From assembly GCA_940337035.1 (NCBI GenBank), contig CALNHX010003649.1:1-64000 (forward strand): a stretch of DNA of 64,000 bases, in the 5' to 3' direction. Both the position numbers and the translations under genes were made by a program. This DNA comes from Agriotes lineatus (lineage: Eukaryota; Arthropoda; Insecta; Coleoptera; Elateridae). The notes beneath the pieces are model-generated. The model worked only from the letters and a program-made list of their open reading frames with translations, made no database searches and was not told the DNA's origin. Position 1 is the first letter of the stretch. The number at the start of each line of letters is the position of its first letter. Of this stretch, positions 1 through 11,480 are shown in pieces.

Positions 1-2003
1 GTTTTCAGAGATTTGGCCATTATTAGGATCTTTAGAACCGATTATAAGGATTATACGGCCAACCTTGTTACAATCGGTCATGTCATAACATATTACAAAA
101 TAGGACTTTTATCACAAGTCTTGCAAGAAATGTTCTAACCATTCAAAATGTATCACGCTGTTTGCCCAATTCTTAGTAAACTATATACAGCAACTCTAAG
201 TAGGTACGGATCATGGTACCCTCTCAATGTAAATTACTTTTGAATGAGAATTTTCTATTTGTGTAATTTTATTTTTTACTACTGATTCCAAGAGTCACTA
301 CAAATCCAAACTAAGAATTTGCAGTCTTGCTCTAAACCATTTAATGACTTACGTATTATCAAACCATCTGACAATTTTATGCCTTGTGTATTTTAGGTTA
401 TGCTTTATTTTGTGTGGCTTTATGTAGTGGTAGCCCGCTGCCATTTGACGTGACAGTTTTGTGTGTGATAGCTTATCGCCAAGTGGTCACCCGCTGTTTT
501 GTTGCAATTTCCCCACCATACAAACTATTGTGAAAATCATCTCACTCAGTCTTGTTTAATGCTCTTGTAATGCTATCGAATGAATGAAATACCCTAAATA
601 GCTAGGGTATTTAATAATAAAAGGCTGTTAACATAGAAGCAACTTGAGGACATTTTACGGGAATTGAATGTTGAAAATGTAGACAAAAGCGTTGCAGGTA
701 TATTTTGTTATTTTTATACTTGGGTGTATTTTGCGAGTTCGAATTCAATGTAGCACAAATTTGCCAACATCACAATGGTTGAAAGCAACTAGTAATTAAC
801 AAGCAAATTAAAACTTTTATAGCAATAGTGCTATTGCTATTGATATTACTCCTAATGTGAAGCCTATCGTCTGGTTTTATATAACAATATAGTTCTGTAC
901 CAATGGGAACGCAAAACAAGTTCTAGAATTTTTAAATTTCGACTTCAGATTCGGATAGAAAATGAAAAAGTAGAATAACAAGGTGTGAAGAACCAGCCTT
1001 CTACCTTGTAAGGACCAAGGAAAATATTGCAGATAAATTAAAAACAAATTAAGCAAAGTTTTAAATGCTCTCTAGGAGTTCGTGTGGCAATGCTACGCTT
1101 AGCATTTTCAATTGGTAATAAACCATTTGCCCTTGTTCACCTAGCTAGCTCAGTACACACCCAACTCTTAACTTACCTCAGTTCGTAAATAAGAAGTGTC
1201 AATATTTGCTAAAAACAGGAAGCTGATTTGTACTTGCAGTATTCTCAGACTGAAACTGACTTCAAGCAATAGGATTAAATCTTATAATAAACAGCCATTC
1301 CTAAACACAATAGCGTTAACATAAGAATGTATAATCTACGTACATTAGCTGGTTTCTACTCGCCCTCACTCATCAAATAATAATGGAATCATTACTATAT
1401 CTCAAATATATTCTTTAAACAACTTCAAAAAGACGCCGAAATAACTGTCTTTAATATGTGAACCTTAAACTGCATCGAAATCCGCCGTTGGGGTTTGATG
1501 CATAAAAACCTGGCTTCACCGTTCACGTATGTATTTATTTGTCTATGAAGCGCATTTCTTTACGCTTGTGAAATTTTCACAACTCAGCCTGAAGCGAATA
1601 TTTATCGCTCAAACTGCACACATGTCCTGTATAAGATTACCTTAAACTCGATGCTGACCTGTATTAGCCTATGAATACTCATATGAAACTTTACCACAAA
1701 TACTGTGGCAGGGAAGTACCCCTCTCTGGCAGCTGAGTCACGGTACAATCAGGACGTCACTAAACTCCTTGGCGGATTTGCATATGCAGGGCTCAATGTG
1801 GTATTTGCATTGAAATTTACGTAAATAGTGATTTAAAATTTCAGAGTTATGTCACCAAACTTCAGTATAAGATAAAAATCAACGTATTTAAAACAAATTA
1901 TTGTAGAAAATATTCTATACAAAAGGCGATAGATAAAGTAACAAAATTAACTTTAACTTTGGCAATGCCTGTATATTAACAAAACAACAAATATTTTTTA
2001 TAC
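1..2003. other. Non-coding AT-rich stretch
   Basis: No convincing coding region, RNA gene or bounded repeat is visible. All open frames are short and lack protein-like composition. There is a small palindromic run near 820-842 (GCAATAGTGCTATTGCTATTG type) and nothing else that I can bound. Confidence 0.6.
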
Positions 2004-2100
2004 TAGTATATTACATACCGAGGTGGAAAGTGTTTCATTACTGTCGAGATATTAAGTAGTTAACCGAGACAGGAAGGAAACTTTTCACCGTGGTATACTA
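2004..2100. repeat. 97-bp TIR mini-element, copy 1
   Basis: The segment opens with TAGTATATTACATACCGAGG (2004-2023) and closes with an imperfect inverse ending TGGTATACTA (2079-2100). The inner part, GTTTCATT...TTAACCGAGAC, recurs almost unchanged at 44659-44725, so this is a dispersed family and not chance. The second copy lacks the right terminus. Class is unknown; the short size and TIRs fit a MITE. Confidence 0.55.
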
Positions 2101-2188
2101 TTTTACTCACAATCAGTTCTTGTTAGTCTTTATATAATTATGTAAGTTTCAAATACGTACCTATGATTAACCGATTGTGAGTAAAATA
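2099..2188. repeat. Short inverted-repeat pair next to the 2.0-kb mini-element
   Basis: TTTTACTCACAATCAGTTC at about 2101-2119 is matched in reverse complement by AACCGATTGTGAGTAAAAT at 2169-2187 with one mismatch in the core. It abuts the preceding mini-element, so the two may be nested or sit as neighbours in a common insertion hot spot. Confidence 0.5.
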
Positions 2189-2199
2189 TTTAACCTACC

Positions 2200-3265
2200 T
2201 AGTTGGAAAGGTAATATTATCTAATAACTTATATTTATACACTTGGACAGTGTGAAGAGTTACAGTAATAATAACTTAAACATTTATAGAAATATAGTAA
2301 GTAATAAAGTTATGTACTTTATTACAAAATTAGTTAAATCCGGATAAACAAAAAACACGGAAATATTCTGAATATCTAAAGAAATGATACTAATTTGCTA
2401 TTGGTTGAAGCCTGGCTCATAGGAGAACCCAGGGTTGTTTCCAATCTGGCGCTTGTTTATGCGACAGAAATTACTTCGACACGAAGTGTACGAACTATTG
2501 AAATTCCCTCATATCGAAAACCACTCTGAGTCAAATATCTCTAAAATTCGAGCCAACAGACTAATGAACCCACTAATATCAAATCTCTGTCTCGGCGGTG
2601 CGGATCTTTTGGTGAAGATCCCAGCCCACTAGATCAATACCCCGTATTGGGGGGTGCCTAAACGTGCTGTGCGAGGGATGTCTGTTCGTATGTGTACACG
2701 ATTCCGGTCGCCAGGAACCTTCCTGAAGTCTTGGATCGTTTTCATACAATAGGTCCTCCGAAAATGAAGGCAACATCAACTTTTGAGGTATGGTCGTAGG
2801 AAAAAAATTTTTTTTTGTTTTTTTTTATAAATAACTGGTTCATAGCATTTCATTGTATTAGCGAAACGGAGTGATGCTGAGTGTCAAAGTATTCTTGGAA
2901 AGCACGGAAGGGCGCTTTTCTTGGGTGGGGGGTATCGTACATTTTCAATAACAAATCAAATGAAATATCCAACGTCCTTGTAACCATAGTTTGTATCACT
3001 ATTTTGAGAAGAACATAACACTAACAATGTATACGTTTATACCCTGATCAACAAAAGCACAAGATCTATTTACCGCATTATATTAATTGTGACATGTTCT
3101 AGTTTTATCTGCCCTGTAGAATATCAAAAATGGTAGTAACGCGGGAAATATGAACTCTATGTACCTTTTTTTAATTTATGTAGTTTTATGTACTAAGCTA
3201 AATAATTTGTACTTTTACATAAAATATGTACCGACTTCGAGCCCTGCAGTGAATTGTGTACTTAT
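2200..3265. other. Non-coding stretch
   Basis: No protein-like frame. A poly-A/poly-T tract lies at about 2800-2828. The only longer frames (2435-2632 plus, 2579-2779 minus) have no recognisable domain and overlap each other on opposite strands. Confidence 0.5.
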
Positions 3266-3269
3266 TCTG

Positions 3270-3655
3270 TACAGGGTGGGCAAATATCTGTTTTGATTGG
3301 AAATTTCAACAACTATAAGAGATATGAAAAAATGGATCCCCATCCTCCATCTCTTTTTTCAAAAAACTCTTAATGGTGAAAACCAAAATTAGCTATTGTC
3401 TTTTGTTTTCGAGTAATAAACAAACGCTTGCTTTTTTGCCTTTTCATTTTGTGGCTATATAACGCTTATTTATGAAAATAGAGAAAAGTAATTTTTTACT
3501 TTCTTCAGGGATTATTTTGATAGTGCAGTGGCATAGTCAATTTTTCAAAACAAATTTAAAATTTTTAGTTATATCATCTCGTTGTATTTTATTATACGGA
3601 ACTCAGTTAGTTGTGGCATCATGAGAGAGGATTTTTCCCCATTCCAGTGATATAC
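3270..3655 (+). repeat. Dispersed repeat family A, copy 1
   Basis: Begins TACAGGGTGGGCAAATATC and ends near GAGGATTTTTCCCCATTCCAGTG. The same segment recurs at 52441-52731 plus 53617-53655 (same strand, split by an insertion) and in reverse at about 55545-55690. The ACAGGGTGG start resembles termini of TA-inserting DNA elements. It carries no ORF, so it is most likely a non-autonomous element. Confidence 0.6.
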
Positions 3656-4123
3656 ACAGTGGTTCAAAATTCCTTCCTCAAGTCTTTTCATTCCACATAC
3701 AAAAATGTATACCTAGAAATTTTTAAGTTTATAAGTTTGACAGAAGTCAAACAATTGCAGTTCAACTAATTGTTGTTTGTTTTGTTTGATATGGACAAGG
3801 TCTAGAAACGCGGAGTACTAGGCGTTTTCCGTTGTTGCTGACATACACATAATCTTTAGGCGCGAGGGTATGAACGCTAGAGCTGCAGCAAGAGCCTAAA
3901 CTGCACAGATTTCTGGTCGAAGGCATCCAACTCAAAACATTTTTAAACTTGCACAATAGACAGCGAACAACTGGTAGCCCAATTCCAGTAAGAACTGCAG
4001 CTAGGCAAGAACAGCAGAGTCGGAGGAAGCGATTTTGGATTTTGTGATCAACATTCCAGGCTGCAGCACCAGGGGAGTTGAAAGGGTGATTTGGGGTAAA
4101 TCATTGTCGAGTTTCTAGAATAT

Positions 4124-4600
4124 GGACCCAGAAAGGATTATATCCTTACCATTACACAAAAGTGCAAGCTCTTCTACCAGAGGATTACCAAAGAAGGTTG
4201 GAATTTTGTCAGTGGTTAATAAACCAAAACGATCTTGATCCAAATTGTATTTTATAAACTCTCTGAAGGTACCAGTGTTTCTTTTAGTAGAAATGGATGT
4301 GTTAATATTCACAACATCCATCATTGGGCAGCTGAGAACCCACACGTGTACTATCCTGGAAGACATCGACGTAGAATTTCAATTTATGTTTGGGCGAGTA
4401 GTTTGAATAATTGGGCATTAGCACCAATTTTGCTTCCAAACATAAATTTTTTGAAATCCTTAAATGTAGATTTAGAAGAGCAATAGATAATTTACCAATA
4501 AATGAATTGTTAAATTTATGATTGCAGTTAGATGGTGCGGCATCACATTTTGCAGCTAACGTTCGGGAATTATTAACACATAATTTTCTAATTCGCCATT
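4124..4600 (+). pseudogene. Decayed Tc1/mariner-type transposase
   Basis: Translated across frames, the plus strand reads like the middle of an IS630/Tc1/mariner transposase: a block equivalent to PYHYTKVQALLPEDYQRR, then FCQWLINQNDLDPN, INIHNIHHWAAENPH-type residues (4300-4340), a RRISIYVWAS block and a LQLDGAASHF-like second catalytic region near 4525-4560. The gene at 18.7 kb shows the same block order (HNMHYWSDNNPH, LNVWCG, LQLDGCTAHF). Frameshifts and stops break it. It ends against a CATA microsatellite at about 4640, so the third catalytic region is missing. Non-functional copy. Confidence 0.6.
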
Positions 4601-4639
4601 TATTGTAACAATTCTGCTGTTCTGTTTGTTATTTTGTTA

Positions 4640-4800
4640 AATAACATACATACATACATACATAAGCTGTAACCCCTTATATCGTTACAGTGTCGGGGTG
4701 CCGGGCGCACCGAGCCGCTGAAGGTGTGTGCATTTTTAAATTCGGCGGAGGTACTTGAGGTAGTGGAGCCAGTCTGGCTAGAACACTACGCCCGCTTTCC
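4640..4800. repeat. (CATA)n microsatellite with GC-rich tail
   Basis: About five CATA units are followed by roughly 130 bp that is GC-richer than its surroundings (GTGCCGGGCGCACCGAGCC region). This looks like the 3' end of a small retroelement or LINE tail that truncated the neighbouring transposase, but no coding part is present to prove it. Confidence 0.3.
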
Positions 4801-4809
4801 TTTGTTAAA

Positions 4810-5837
4810 TAAATTAATTACTAAAGAAAAATATTATACTAATTTTTAATTAGAATAACAAGAAACTCTTCACATTTTAATGTAATTTAATCAACATACC
4901 ATACCATGCTTGTATCAACAATGCTAAATTGTGGAAAGTTTATTATTAAAAATTGGAATATCTCGATACTGAAAAGCCATACGTACAACGGTCCTGTTTG
5001 TATATTTGGGTTCAGTTTTCAACCACCTTTCCCAAGGGGAAGGAATTATGAAACACTCTGTATGTCTACAGAATGTCTCTGTAATTGGTTGAAATGTGGA
5101 AAAACTTGTCAAGATGACACCTTTAAACGAAGCTCCGAAAGCCATCATTTGAACCAGATTGAGGGATGGGGTAGGCATAAGGGCAGTTACGTGTGAGCTG
5201 TGTTAAAAAGAACATGGTTTTACTCGCTAAGAAGAACTCGTGATACTGAAACAATTAAAAGAAAACAAGACACAATTATGCAACTAAAATTTTCAAAAAT
5301 AATGGTATCTTGATATTTTTACTATCTCAGTTTTCTATGAAGACAATAGTACATATACTGCGATGGAATGCTCTAATTGGTATTATGTAATTAAATATTG
5401 AATTGTTAGAGCCTCCACACAATATTTTGCTTTAGATATAAAATTCTTAGGCTGATTAAAATGTAATCCGTATTTAATTTACTTGTCAAAATAAATGGTT
5501 ATATGCCCGTTTTTTATATTTTATTCACCTGCAAATAATCAAACGCTAGCTCTCAGTAAAGCAATCACTCTAACTCAGTTGGGTTCCTGGTTGATTGTAA
5601 ATTATAAATTATCGACTACGGTCCTGTCTACCGCAGTAGTTCCAATACGCAGAAGCAAAATGTTAGCAATTCCTTCAAATTATCCTACAAAATGTATTCC
5701 GTATGCAAGATTGCATTATATGACATTTAAAATCGTGAAATTATCAAAGTTTGGAAAAGGTATTTTTCTTCAAGCGGCAGTAAAATGTGTCATTATCCTG
5801 CTGAATTGATGATGCTAAACTGTCACTTTATTGCCAA
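4810..5837. other. Non-coding stretch
   Basis: Frames at 4906-5196 (plus), 4924-5178 (minus) and 5495-5809 (plus) show no domain or family-like composition. Nothing else identified. Confidence 0.45.
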
Positions 5838-6020
5838 GCGGCAGATAATATTATCTGCCGCTGACGAGATATAGCAATTTTCTTCGGATTTTGTTATAAA
5901 CGTTTGAAGAAAAAATGCTATATGTTATTCGCAGCAAAAGTATCTTTATGTGGCTCGGCTGTACTTATCTGCTTTGAAAGCTCGGCAGATAAACCGTCCA
6001 GCCACGCCACATAAAATATA
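5838..6020. repeat. Palindromic element with 24-bp perfect palindrome
   Basis: GCGGCAGATAATATTATCTGCCGC (two 12-base halves, 5838-5861) is a perfect palindrome. About 90-150 bp further on, ATGTGGCTCGGC and GCCACGCCACAT form a second, imperfect inverted pair (around 5950-6013). This is consistent with one or two small TIR elements. No coding content. Confidence 0.45.
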
Positions 6021-6820
6021 AATTTTGCTCCTAATAACATAATATACTATTATTTGTGCTTTGGCGGCAATAATTATCTTCTGTTTCAGGCAATTAATTG
6101 TTTATGATGTCAAAAGGGACGCTAGCGGAAATTCGCAATTGTTTTTCGGACGCATCCGGTTTCACCTTCGAATAACCTAAAATAATGGAATCCTCTTATT
6201 TTGCGAGCTCCTCTATAGCCGCGGAAATGCTTGGATCTTGTTAAGTAATGCCTCTTCTTACATGCACGTAAATTTCACGGGCCTAACGTTGATAATTGTA
6301 GGTGAAATTTGTACCTTACAGTCCCTGGGGTGACGCCGTTGAGATCCCTTTGCTGATACGGGCCCCCTTGATGTGAATCCTCCTGGAGACGTTGTTACAG
6401 AGCTGCACTACGCCCTGTAATGCAGTCTTCGTGGCTCCGATGGTTTTCTTGGCTGCACGCAGATATCCAAATCTTGAGCTGTCATCTTCGTTATTAAAAC
6501 AAAATCTAAACTATTGCTATGGTAACTATAAAAACGGAAAACAGTTTTGGTTAATTTTTGTACATTATAGAATTAAGTTTGATAACATAGTTTAATATTT
6601 ACAAATTTCTTATAAACTAAATTTATTGTCTGTTTCGTAATAATTAAAACCGTCTCGTTGCGCCACTCACAAACACGTTCTATTTATTTACTCTGCTATT
6701 CACTCATGATAGATTGCACTGATTAGTTTTAAGAGTTACTTGCACACTCACTTGCTTTTCTTGCAATGTAATGGGTGTGGAAAAATATACCCAGCTATGG
6801 AATATTGTTATAACTTTGTT

Positions 6821-7042
6821 ATGGAGCGTTATTCGGCTCAACAACGAGCAGAAATTGTTAAATTGTATTTCCAAAACTTTTCTTCTATAATTTCAAGTCA
6901 ACGCGCTTTTAGGCGAGCATATCCTAATCGAAGACCTCCACATGGAGAAACAATTAGACGTTTAGCAAATTATTTTTTACAAAATGGCACAGTAAGTAAT
7001 GTAAAGCATACTGGAAGACCTCGTTCTGGTCGTTCAAACTAA
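6821..7042 (+). pseudogene. Truncated Tc1/mariner-like transposase N-terminus (left arm)
   Basis: Encodes 73 residues beginning MERYSAQQRAEIVKLYFQN, an N-terminal helix-turn-helix of Tc1/mariner type (helices around residues 5-20, 26-36 and 45-58), followed by a GRPRSG linker typical between the two DNA-binding subdomains. A stop follows RSN. Downstream bases still read as a second subdomain (ADVQAEPKTSTIRR), so a nonsense codon cut an originally longer protein. No catalytic domain is present. At most it could make a DNA-binding peptide. Confidence 0.6.
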
Positions 7043-7173
7043 AATATTGAGCTTCTTCGGGCTGATGTTCAGGCAGAACCAAAAACTTCCACAATAAGAC
7101 GTACCGGGCAATTAGGGTTGTCTGTGAAAGTTTTTGGTTCTACCTGAACATCAGCCCGAAGAACCTCAATATT

Positions 7174-7395
7174 TTAGTTTGAACGATCAGAACGAGGTCT
7201 TCCAGTATGCTTTACATCATTTACTGTGCCATTTTGTGCAACTTCGTTTGCTAAACGTCGAATTGTTTCTCCGTGTGGAGGTCTTCGAAGAGGATATGCT
7301 CGTCTAAAAGCGCGTTGACTTGAAATTATAGAATAAAAGTTTTGGAAATACAATTTAACAATTTCTGCTCGTTGTTGAGCCGAATAACGCTCCAT
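7174..7395 (-). pseudogene. Truncated Tc1/mariner-like transposase N-terminus (right arm)
   Basis: Mirror copy of the left-arm fragment, also 73 residues from the same MERYSAQQ start and ending at the same stop after RSN. Differences include NYFLQ versus NEVAQ, NRRPP versus LRRPP and RSG versus RSD. The shared stop means the nonsense change predates the inversion/duplication that made the fold-back. Confidence 0.6.
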
Positions 7396-7509
7396 AACAA
7401 AATTCTGTATCTTTCTACTTTGATATACAACTTCACTTTTGACAGCTGTCAAGGAAATAACAAAGTTATAACAATGTTCCATAGCTGGGTATATTTTGCC
7501 GCACCCTTT

Positions 7510-8880
7510 ATTTTCTGCCTGCCTTCTTTCTTATGCTCTTTCACAATATGCCGTTATGACATTCTGGCTCCTTTACCTTTTTTAGAACCCTCACAAAATT
7601 TCACTGTCTTGTTTAATTGAATTCTACGCTTCATTTTCTTGCACATAGCAAACCTTTTTGTAATTAATAATTTCTTGTGGTTCGGCTATTAATTTTGCAC
7701 AAACCTATTATTTAAATTGATCTGACAGTCAACTTAGACCCCTGTAAGAAATGAGCTTTGCCTTTTGCGTTCCTTATTCAATTACTATTCTATTACTGGC
7801 ATCTCTTTACCAATGCATTTATTTTGTGGAATTTAAGTTTAGCCTTGCAGTTATATAAAACACCTCAACCCTGTGCTTATTGAAATGTCCATTAATTTGT
7901 CGAGTTGTGGGCCTAAGACCATCTCAATACATTACAATAAAAAAACCTACAATAGTCAACAATAATATGTTACAATATAATATAAAGGTTCCTCAGCCAA
8001 TTTATTGCAGCAGGGGTCGCATCTACAAAATCATCTGAAGTACCCTGGAATGCTATATGTGTGCACTGGGACATCATATACCTTAATTAGTTATAAGTGT
8101 TTAAAATGTATGGTAAAGATTCATATAATGCATATGTAATAGTATATTACATAACAAACTGCAAGTGGTATATATCGTGCGAGTATATTTGAGAAGTTAT
8201 GTATGTTATTTTTTCTAGGACCACAAAAAAGACACATTTTTGCAATTTAATGAATGATAGCTTTACTGTGACAAATGACAATGTCAGTAGTTTTTAGGTT
8301 AAAATGACATTTAGCTCACTGTATAACTGTGCTTTTTACATTTTTTCATAACAAACACATTCGTTATGGTAACGACCGGATGAATAATACTGTCATTTTG
8401 TGTGGCTACTTCACTGTATGGAAACCACCAATTTCATATGTGGGTATGGGTAAAATGCTTTTCTGTACCAGACTGCATTCAGAAATAATAAGATTATTTC
8501 CTAAGCAATATCTTATGTGTAACACTACAGAATTAGAACTCATATGTGTAACTAAATTACGTTTTTCTACAACTGTAAAAAAAAAGATAACATTTATGCA
8601 TTGCTATTGATATGCAGATTTGCCTATTTCTAACCTGAGAAAAATAGGTTATATATTTTACGTTACCATTGGCGACGTGAAAAGTTGTATTTTGCACACC
8701 TGGGTGCAAAGCACTATTGATATTCTTGTTTGGTGTTAGTAGAAAAAATATTGTCTGCATTTCGTGGGCGAAAGAAGGGTTATATTCTCGTGTACAGCAA
8801 AAAACAATCATTTCAGACGCTTAATACAAAAATAACTATTTTGCACTCTTCTGTGCAGAACAACTGTAAGGTTTTTGTCC
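7510..8880. other. Non-coding stretch before the zinc-finger gene
   Basis: No protein-like frame. The minus-strand frames near 8557-8811 do not resemble fingers. This interval should hold the 3' UTR or former 3' fingers of the adjacent gene; degraded finger sequence is visible only at 8855-8910. Confidence 0.4.
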
Positions 8881-8908
8881 TGTATCAGTGCTTACATGAG
8901 TAATTAAA

Positions 8909-10225
8909 TTATATTTGTGTTGCTTTATAATCACCAACAGTGCAAGTATACGGCTTTTCTCCTGTATGAGTTTTCATATGTGTAACTAAATTACTTTTCT
9001 GTGCGGTTCTATATGCACAAACCGAGCAATTGTATGGCTTTTCTCCTGTATGAGTTTTCATATGTGTAACTAAATTAATTTTCTGTGCGGTTCTATATGC
9101 ACAAACCGACCAATTGTATGGTTTTTCTCCTGTATGGTTCTTCATATGTCTAATTAAATCACTGTTCCTTGCTGTTTTGTATTCACAAACTGAGCAATTG
9201 TATGGCTTGTCTCCTGCATGATTCTTCACATGTATAACGAAATCACTTTTCTTTGCTGTTCTGTATTCGCAAACTGAGCAATTGTATGGCTTGTCTCCTG
9301 TATGCTTCTTTACATGTATAAGTAAATTACCTTTCCATGCTGTTCTGTATTCACAAACTGAGCATTTGTATGGCTTTTCTCCTGTATGGTTCTTCATATG
9401 TGTATTTAAATTACTTTTCTGTGCTGTTCTGTACTGACACAACGAGCAACTGTATGGTTTTTCTCCTGTATGAGTTTTCATATGTATAAATAAACTACTC
9501 TTATGTGCTGTTCTATATTCACAAACCGAGCAATTGTATGGCTTTTCTCCTGTATGGTTCTTCATATGTCTAATTAAATCACTGTTCCTTGCTGTTTTGT
9601 ATTCACAAACTGAGCAATTGTATGGCTTGTCTCCTGCATGATTCTTCACATGTATAACGAAATCACTTTTCTTTGCTGTTCTGTATTCGCAAACTGAGCA
9701 ATTGTATGGCTTATCTCCTGTATGCTTCTTTACATGTATAAGTAAATCATATTTCCATGCTGTTCTGTATTCACAAACTGAGCATTTGTATGGCTTTTCT
9801 CCTGTATGGTTCTTCATATGTGTATTTAAATTACTTTTCTGTGCTGTTCTGTACTGACACAACGAGCAACTGTATGGTTTTTCTCCTGTGTGGGTTTTCA
9901 TATGTGCAACTAAACGACTTTTTAATACTGCTCTGAATTCACAAACCGAGCATCTGTATGGTTTTTCTCCTGAATGATTCTTCACATGTCTAACTAAATT
10001 ACTTTTGTGTGCTGTTCTGTATTCACAAATCGAGCAACTATAAGATTTCTCTTCACTACAAGCAGTATTTACGTTCTTTTTGTCAAATGTTTTGTTTTCA
10101 TAATTTTCATCCTTAAATTCGACGATTTCTTGTTTAATAGATAGCTTATCAAAATTTTCATTGCTATCCATGTTTTGTGATCTACACGGTGTAGTTCCTG
10201 CAGAAGTAGAATAGTGATTTTCCAT
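8909..10225 (-). CDS. C2H2 zinc-finger protein, 438 aa, 13 fingers plus a broken one
   Basis: Probable nuclear DNA-binding regulator. Residues 1-60 are acidic and disordered and contain SIKQEIVEF, a canonical IKQE sumoylation-type site. Thirteen tandem C2H2 fingers follow with 28-residue spacing (Y-x-C-S-x-C-x-Y-R-T-A...H-x-K-x-H) joined by TGEKP or TGDKP linkers. Fingers 3-6 and 8-11 are near-identical, so a ~336-bp block was duplicated. Finger 12 has Trp for its first Cys and should not bind zinc. The 14th starts YTCTVGD (second Cys replaced by Gly) and is cut by a frameshift; shifting frame restores finger-like sequence (LITHVSTDTGQKPYSC) down to about 8860. No ZAD, KRAB or BTB domain is seen. 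Start chosen at the first ATG of the open frame; an upstream non-coding exon is possible. Confidence 0.8.
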   Translation of the reverse strand: MENHYSTSAGTTPCRSQNMDSNENFDKLSIKQEIVEFKDENYENKTFDKKNVNTACSEEKSYSCSICEYRTAHKSNLVRHVKNHSGEKPYRCSVCEFRAVLKSRLVAHMKTHTGEKPYSCSLCQYRTAQKSNLNTHMKNHTGEKPYKCSVCEYRTAWKYDLLIHVKKHTGDKPYNCSVCEYRTAKKSDFVIHVKNHAGDKPYNCSVCEYKTARNSDLIRHMKNHTGEKPYNCSVCEYRTAHKSSLFIHMKTHTGEKPYSCSLCQYRTAQKSNLNTHMKNHTGEKPYKCSVCEYRTAWKGNLLIHVKKHTGDKPYNCSVCEYRTAKKSDFVIHVKNHAGDKPYNCSVCEYKTARNSDLIRHMKNHTGEKPYNWSVCAYRTAQKINLVTHMKTHTGEKPYNCSVCAYRTAQKSNLVTHMKTHTGEKPYTCTVGDYKATQI

Positions 10226-10737
10226 AGTTCCTTATTTACTGGTGATTATGTTTGTTTGAAGGTTCCTTTTAATGATATATGAGCCAAAGGAAGTTTGATA
10301 TCTTCACATCTGGAACAAAAGCAGATTGTCATTAAATAATAATAATTTTGCAAGCTGGTCTACCACTTCACCCTCTATTTAACTTTCTAAATTCAGTGTT
10401 ACACTGTGTTTCTCATTATTTAGTTAAAATTACAGTCCGACCTCACCGTTCGCGGGGGTTACGTTCCAGAAGAATGCCGCAAAGCGCAAAACCCCGATGC
10501 GCAAGTAATCAGATAAATTATAAAAACAGGGTTAGGTTCCATAAATTAGATTTATTTATCGCCGTTGCTATATCCACGGCAGCCGTGAAAATAATAGCTG
10601 TACTAAATCCACGGCAGTAACGTCACCGGTCGCGGTCACCGCATGCTCGTCAACTGTCAAGAACGAATGACGTTACGTTCACGTTTAATTGTAGAACGAC
10701 AGCAGCGCGGTAGTATAGTATAAATAGTCACATATAA

Positions 10738-10888
10738 TCTCATAAGAGCATTAATTGTTTCCGGAAATTTTTTGAGTGCGTTCCAACAACGTCGTATTAA
10801 TTTTCCCGAGTGGGACGCGAGGGCAAATTAGGATATTGTTGGAATGCACGAAAAATAATTTCCGGATATGAATTAATGCTCGAATGCA
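10738..10888. repeat. Nested MITE (CATAAGAGCATTAATT family)
   Basis: CATAAGAGCATTAATTGTTTCCGG at the left and CCGGATATGAATTAATGCTCG at the right form TIRs, with an inner inverted pair GCGTTCCAACAA/TTGTTGGAATGC. A partial copy lies at 43235-43310, confirming a dispersed family. Confidence 0.6.
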
Positions 10889-11043
10889 GATTTGGTACGA
10901 AAATCGTAACGACACAAACCCTCACAGTTAGGTTGGTCTTCCTACAAAAAAATTCCAAGGCATTTTGCTGTTGTCTTGGTTACGGCTAGTGAACTAATTT
11001 TCCTATTGGTCATTAATAAGTGTCGTACGATTTTCACTTGTAA

Positions 11044-11219
11044 TACCATGAGTAGTCAAAGTTATGTCGAATATTTTTGCTGTGGTATCACGAATGTCCA
11101 TTCCGCTTAAGTTCGATTTGGACGAGTGCGCTAGCACAAGTCCTAACCGTAAGTGCAATGGACATGAGTAGTGATACCACTGCAAAAATATTTTACTTAA
11201 CTTTGACTAAGAATGGCAT
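11044..11219. repeat. Nested MITE with GGTATCAC-containing TIRs
   Basis: TACCATGAGTAGTCAAAGTTA on the left is inverted at the right as TAACTTTGACTAAGAATGGCA. An internal pair GTGGTATCACGAATGTCCATT / AATGGACAT...GTGATACCAC continues the arms. About 175 bp, no ORF. Confidence 0.55.
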
Positions 11220-11360
11220 TCGAGGGACTATTCAATGAACCAAACAACTTTTTCAAATTCGTTTTCAGTAAATCTAGCAATAAACTAAGCAATTTCTATA
11301 GTAACAGAAAAATAATATTGACTTTTTCTAATAAAAATCACATTTGTTTAAAATATTCAC
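11190..11360. repeat. Dispersed repeat B, copy 1 (inverted partner at 22.2 kb)
   Basis: From AACTTTGACTAAGAATGGCATT through AATAGTCCCTCGAA-type sequence to the ATTTGTTTAAAATATTC region, this stretch matches 22195-22360 in reverse complement, including a shared AGTAAATCTAGCAATAAAC block with few changes. Confidence 0.55.
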
Positions 11361-11480
11361 TATATTGAAAATTTTCGATTATTTTCATTAGTGAAAATTG
11401 TCAAAAAATATTCACTATATCACTAGAGAAAATTGTCGATTATTTTCACTAGTGAAAAACTAGTGAAAATTGTCAATATA
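11340..11480. repeat. Short tandem/palindromic TTTTCACTAGTGAAAA cluster
   Basis: The word TTCACTA or its complement recurs at about 20-60 bp spacing, mixed with GAAAATTGTC, giving several overlapping small palindromes. Confidence 0.5.

Larger units (their letters stand above)
6771..7507. mobile_element. Fold-back element built from two inverted transposase N-termini
   Basis: The two halves are inverted copies: 6771-7100 (plus) and 7140-7507 (minus) both run from a terminal ATACCCAGCTATGG block through a HTH-coding segment to ACATCAGCCCGAAG. The right arm keeps about 70 bp of extra 5' sequence (GACAGCTGTCAA region) that the left arm lost. Only about 50 bp near 7085-7130 is unpaired. Transcription through it would give a long hairpin RNA. 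Confidence 0.75.

Noticed and set aside
2435..2779. Overlapping plus and minus open frames of about 65 codons
   Set aside because: Mutually antisense, no domain, no splice or regulatory support.
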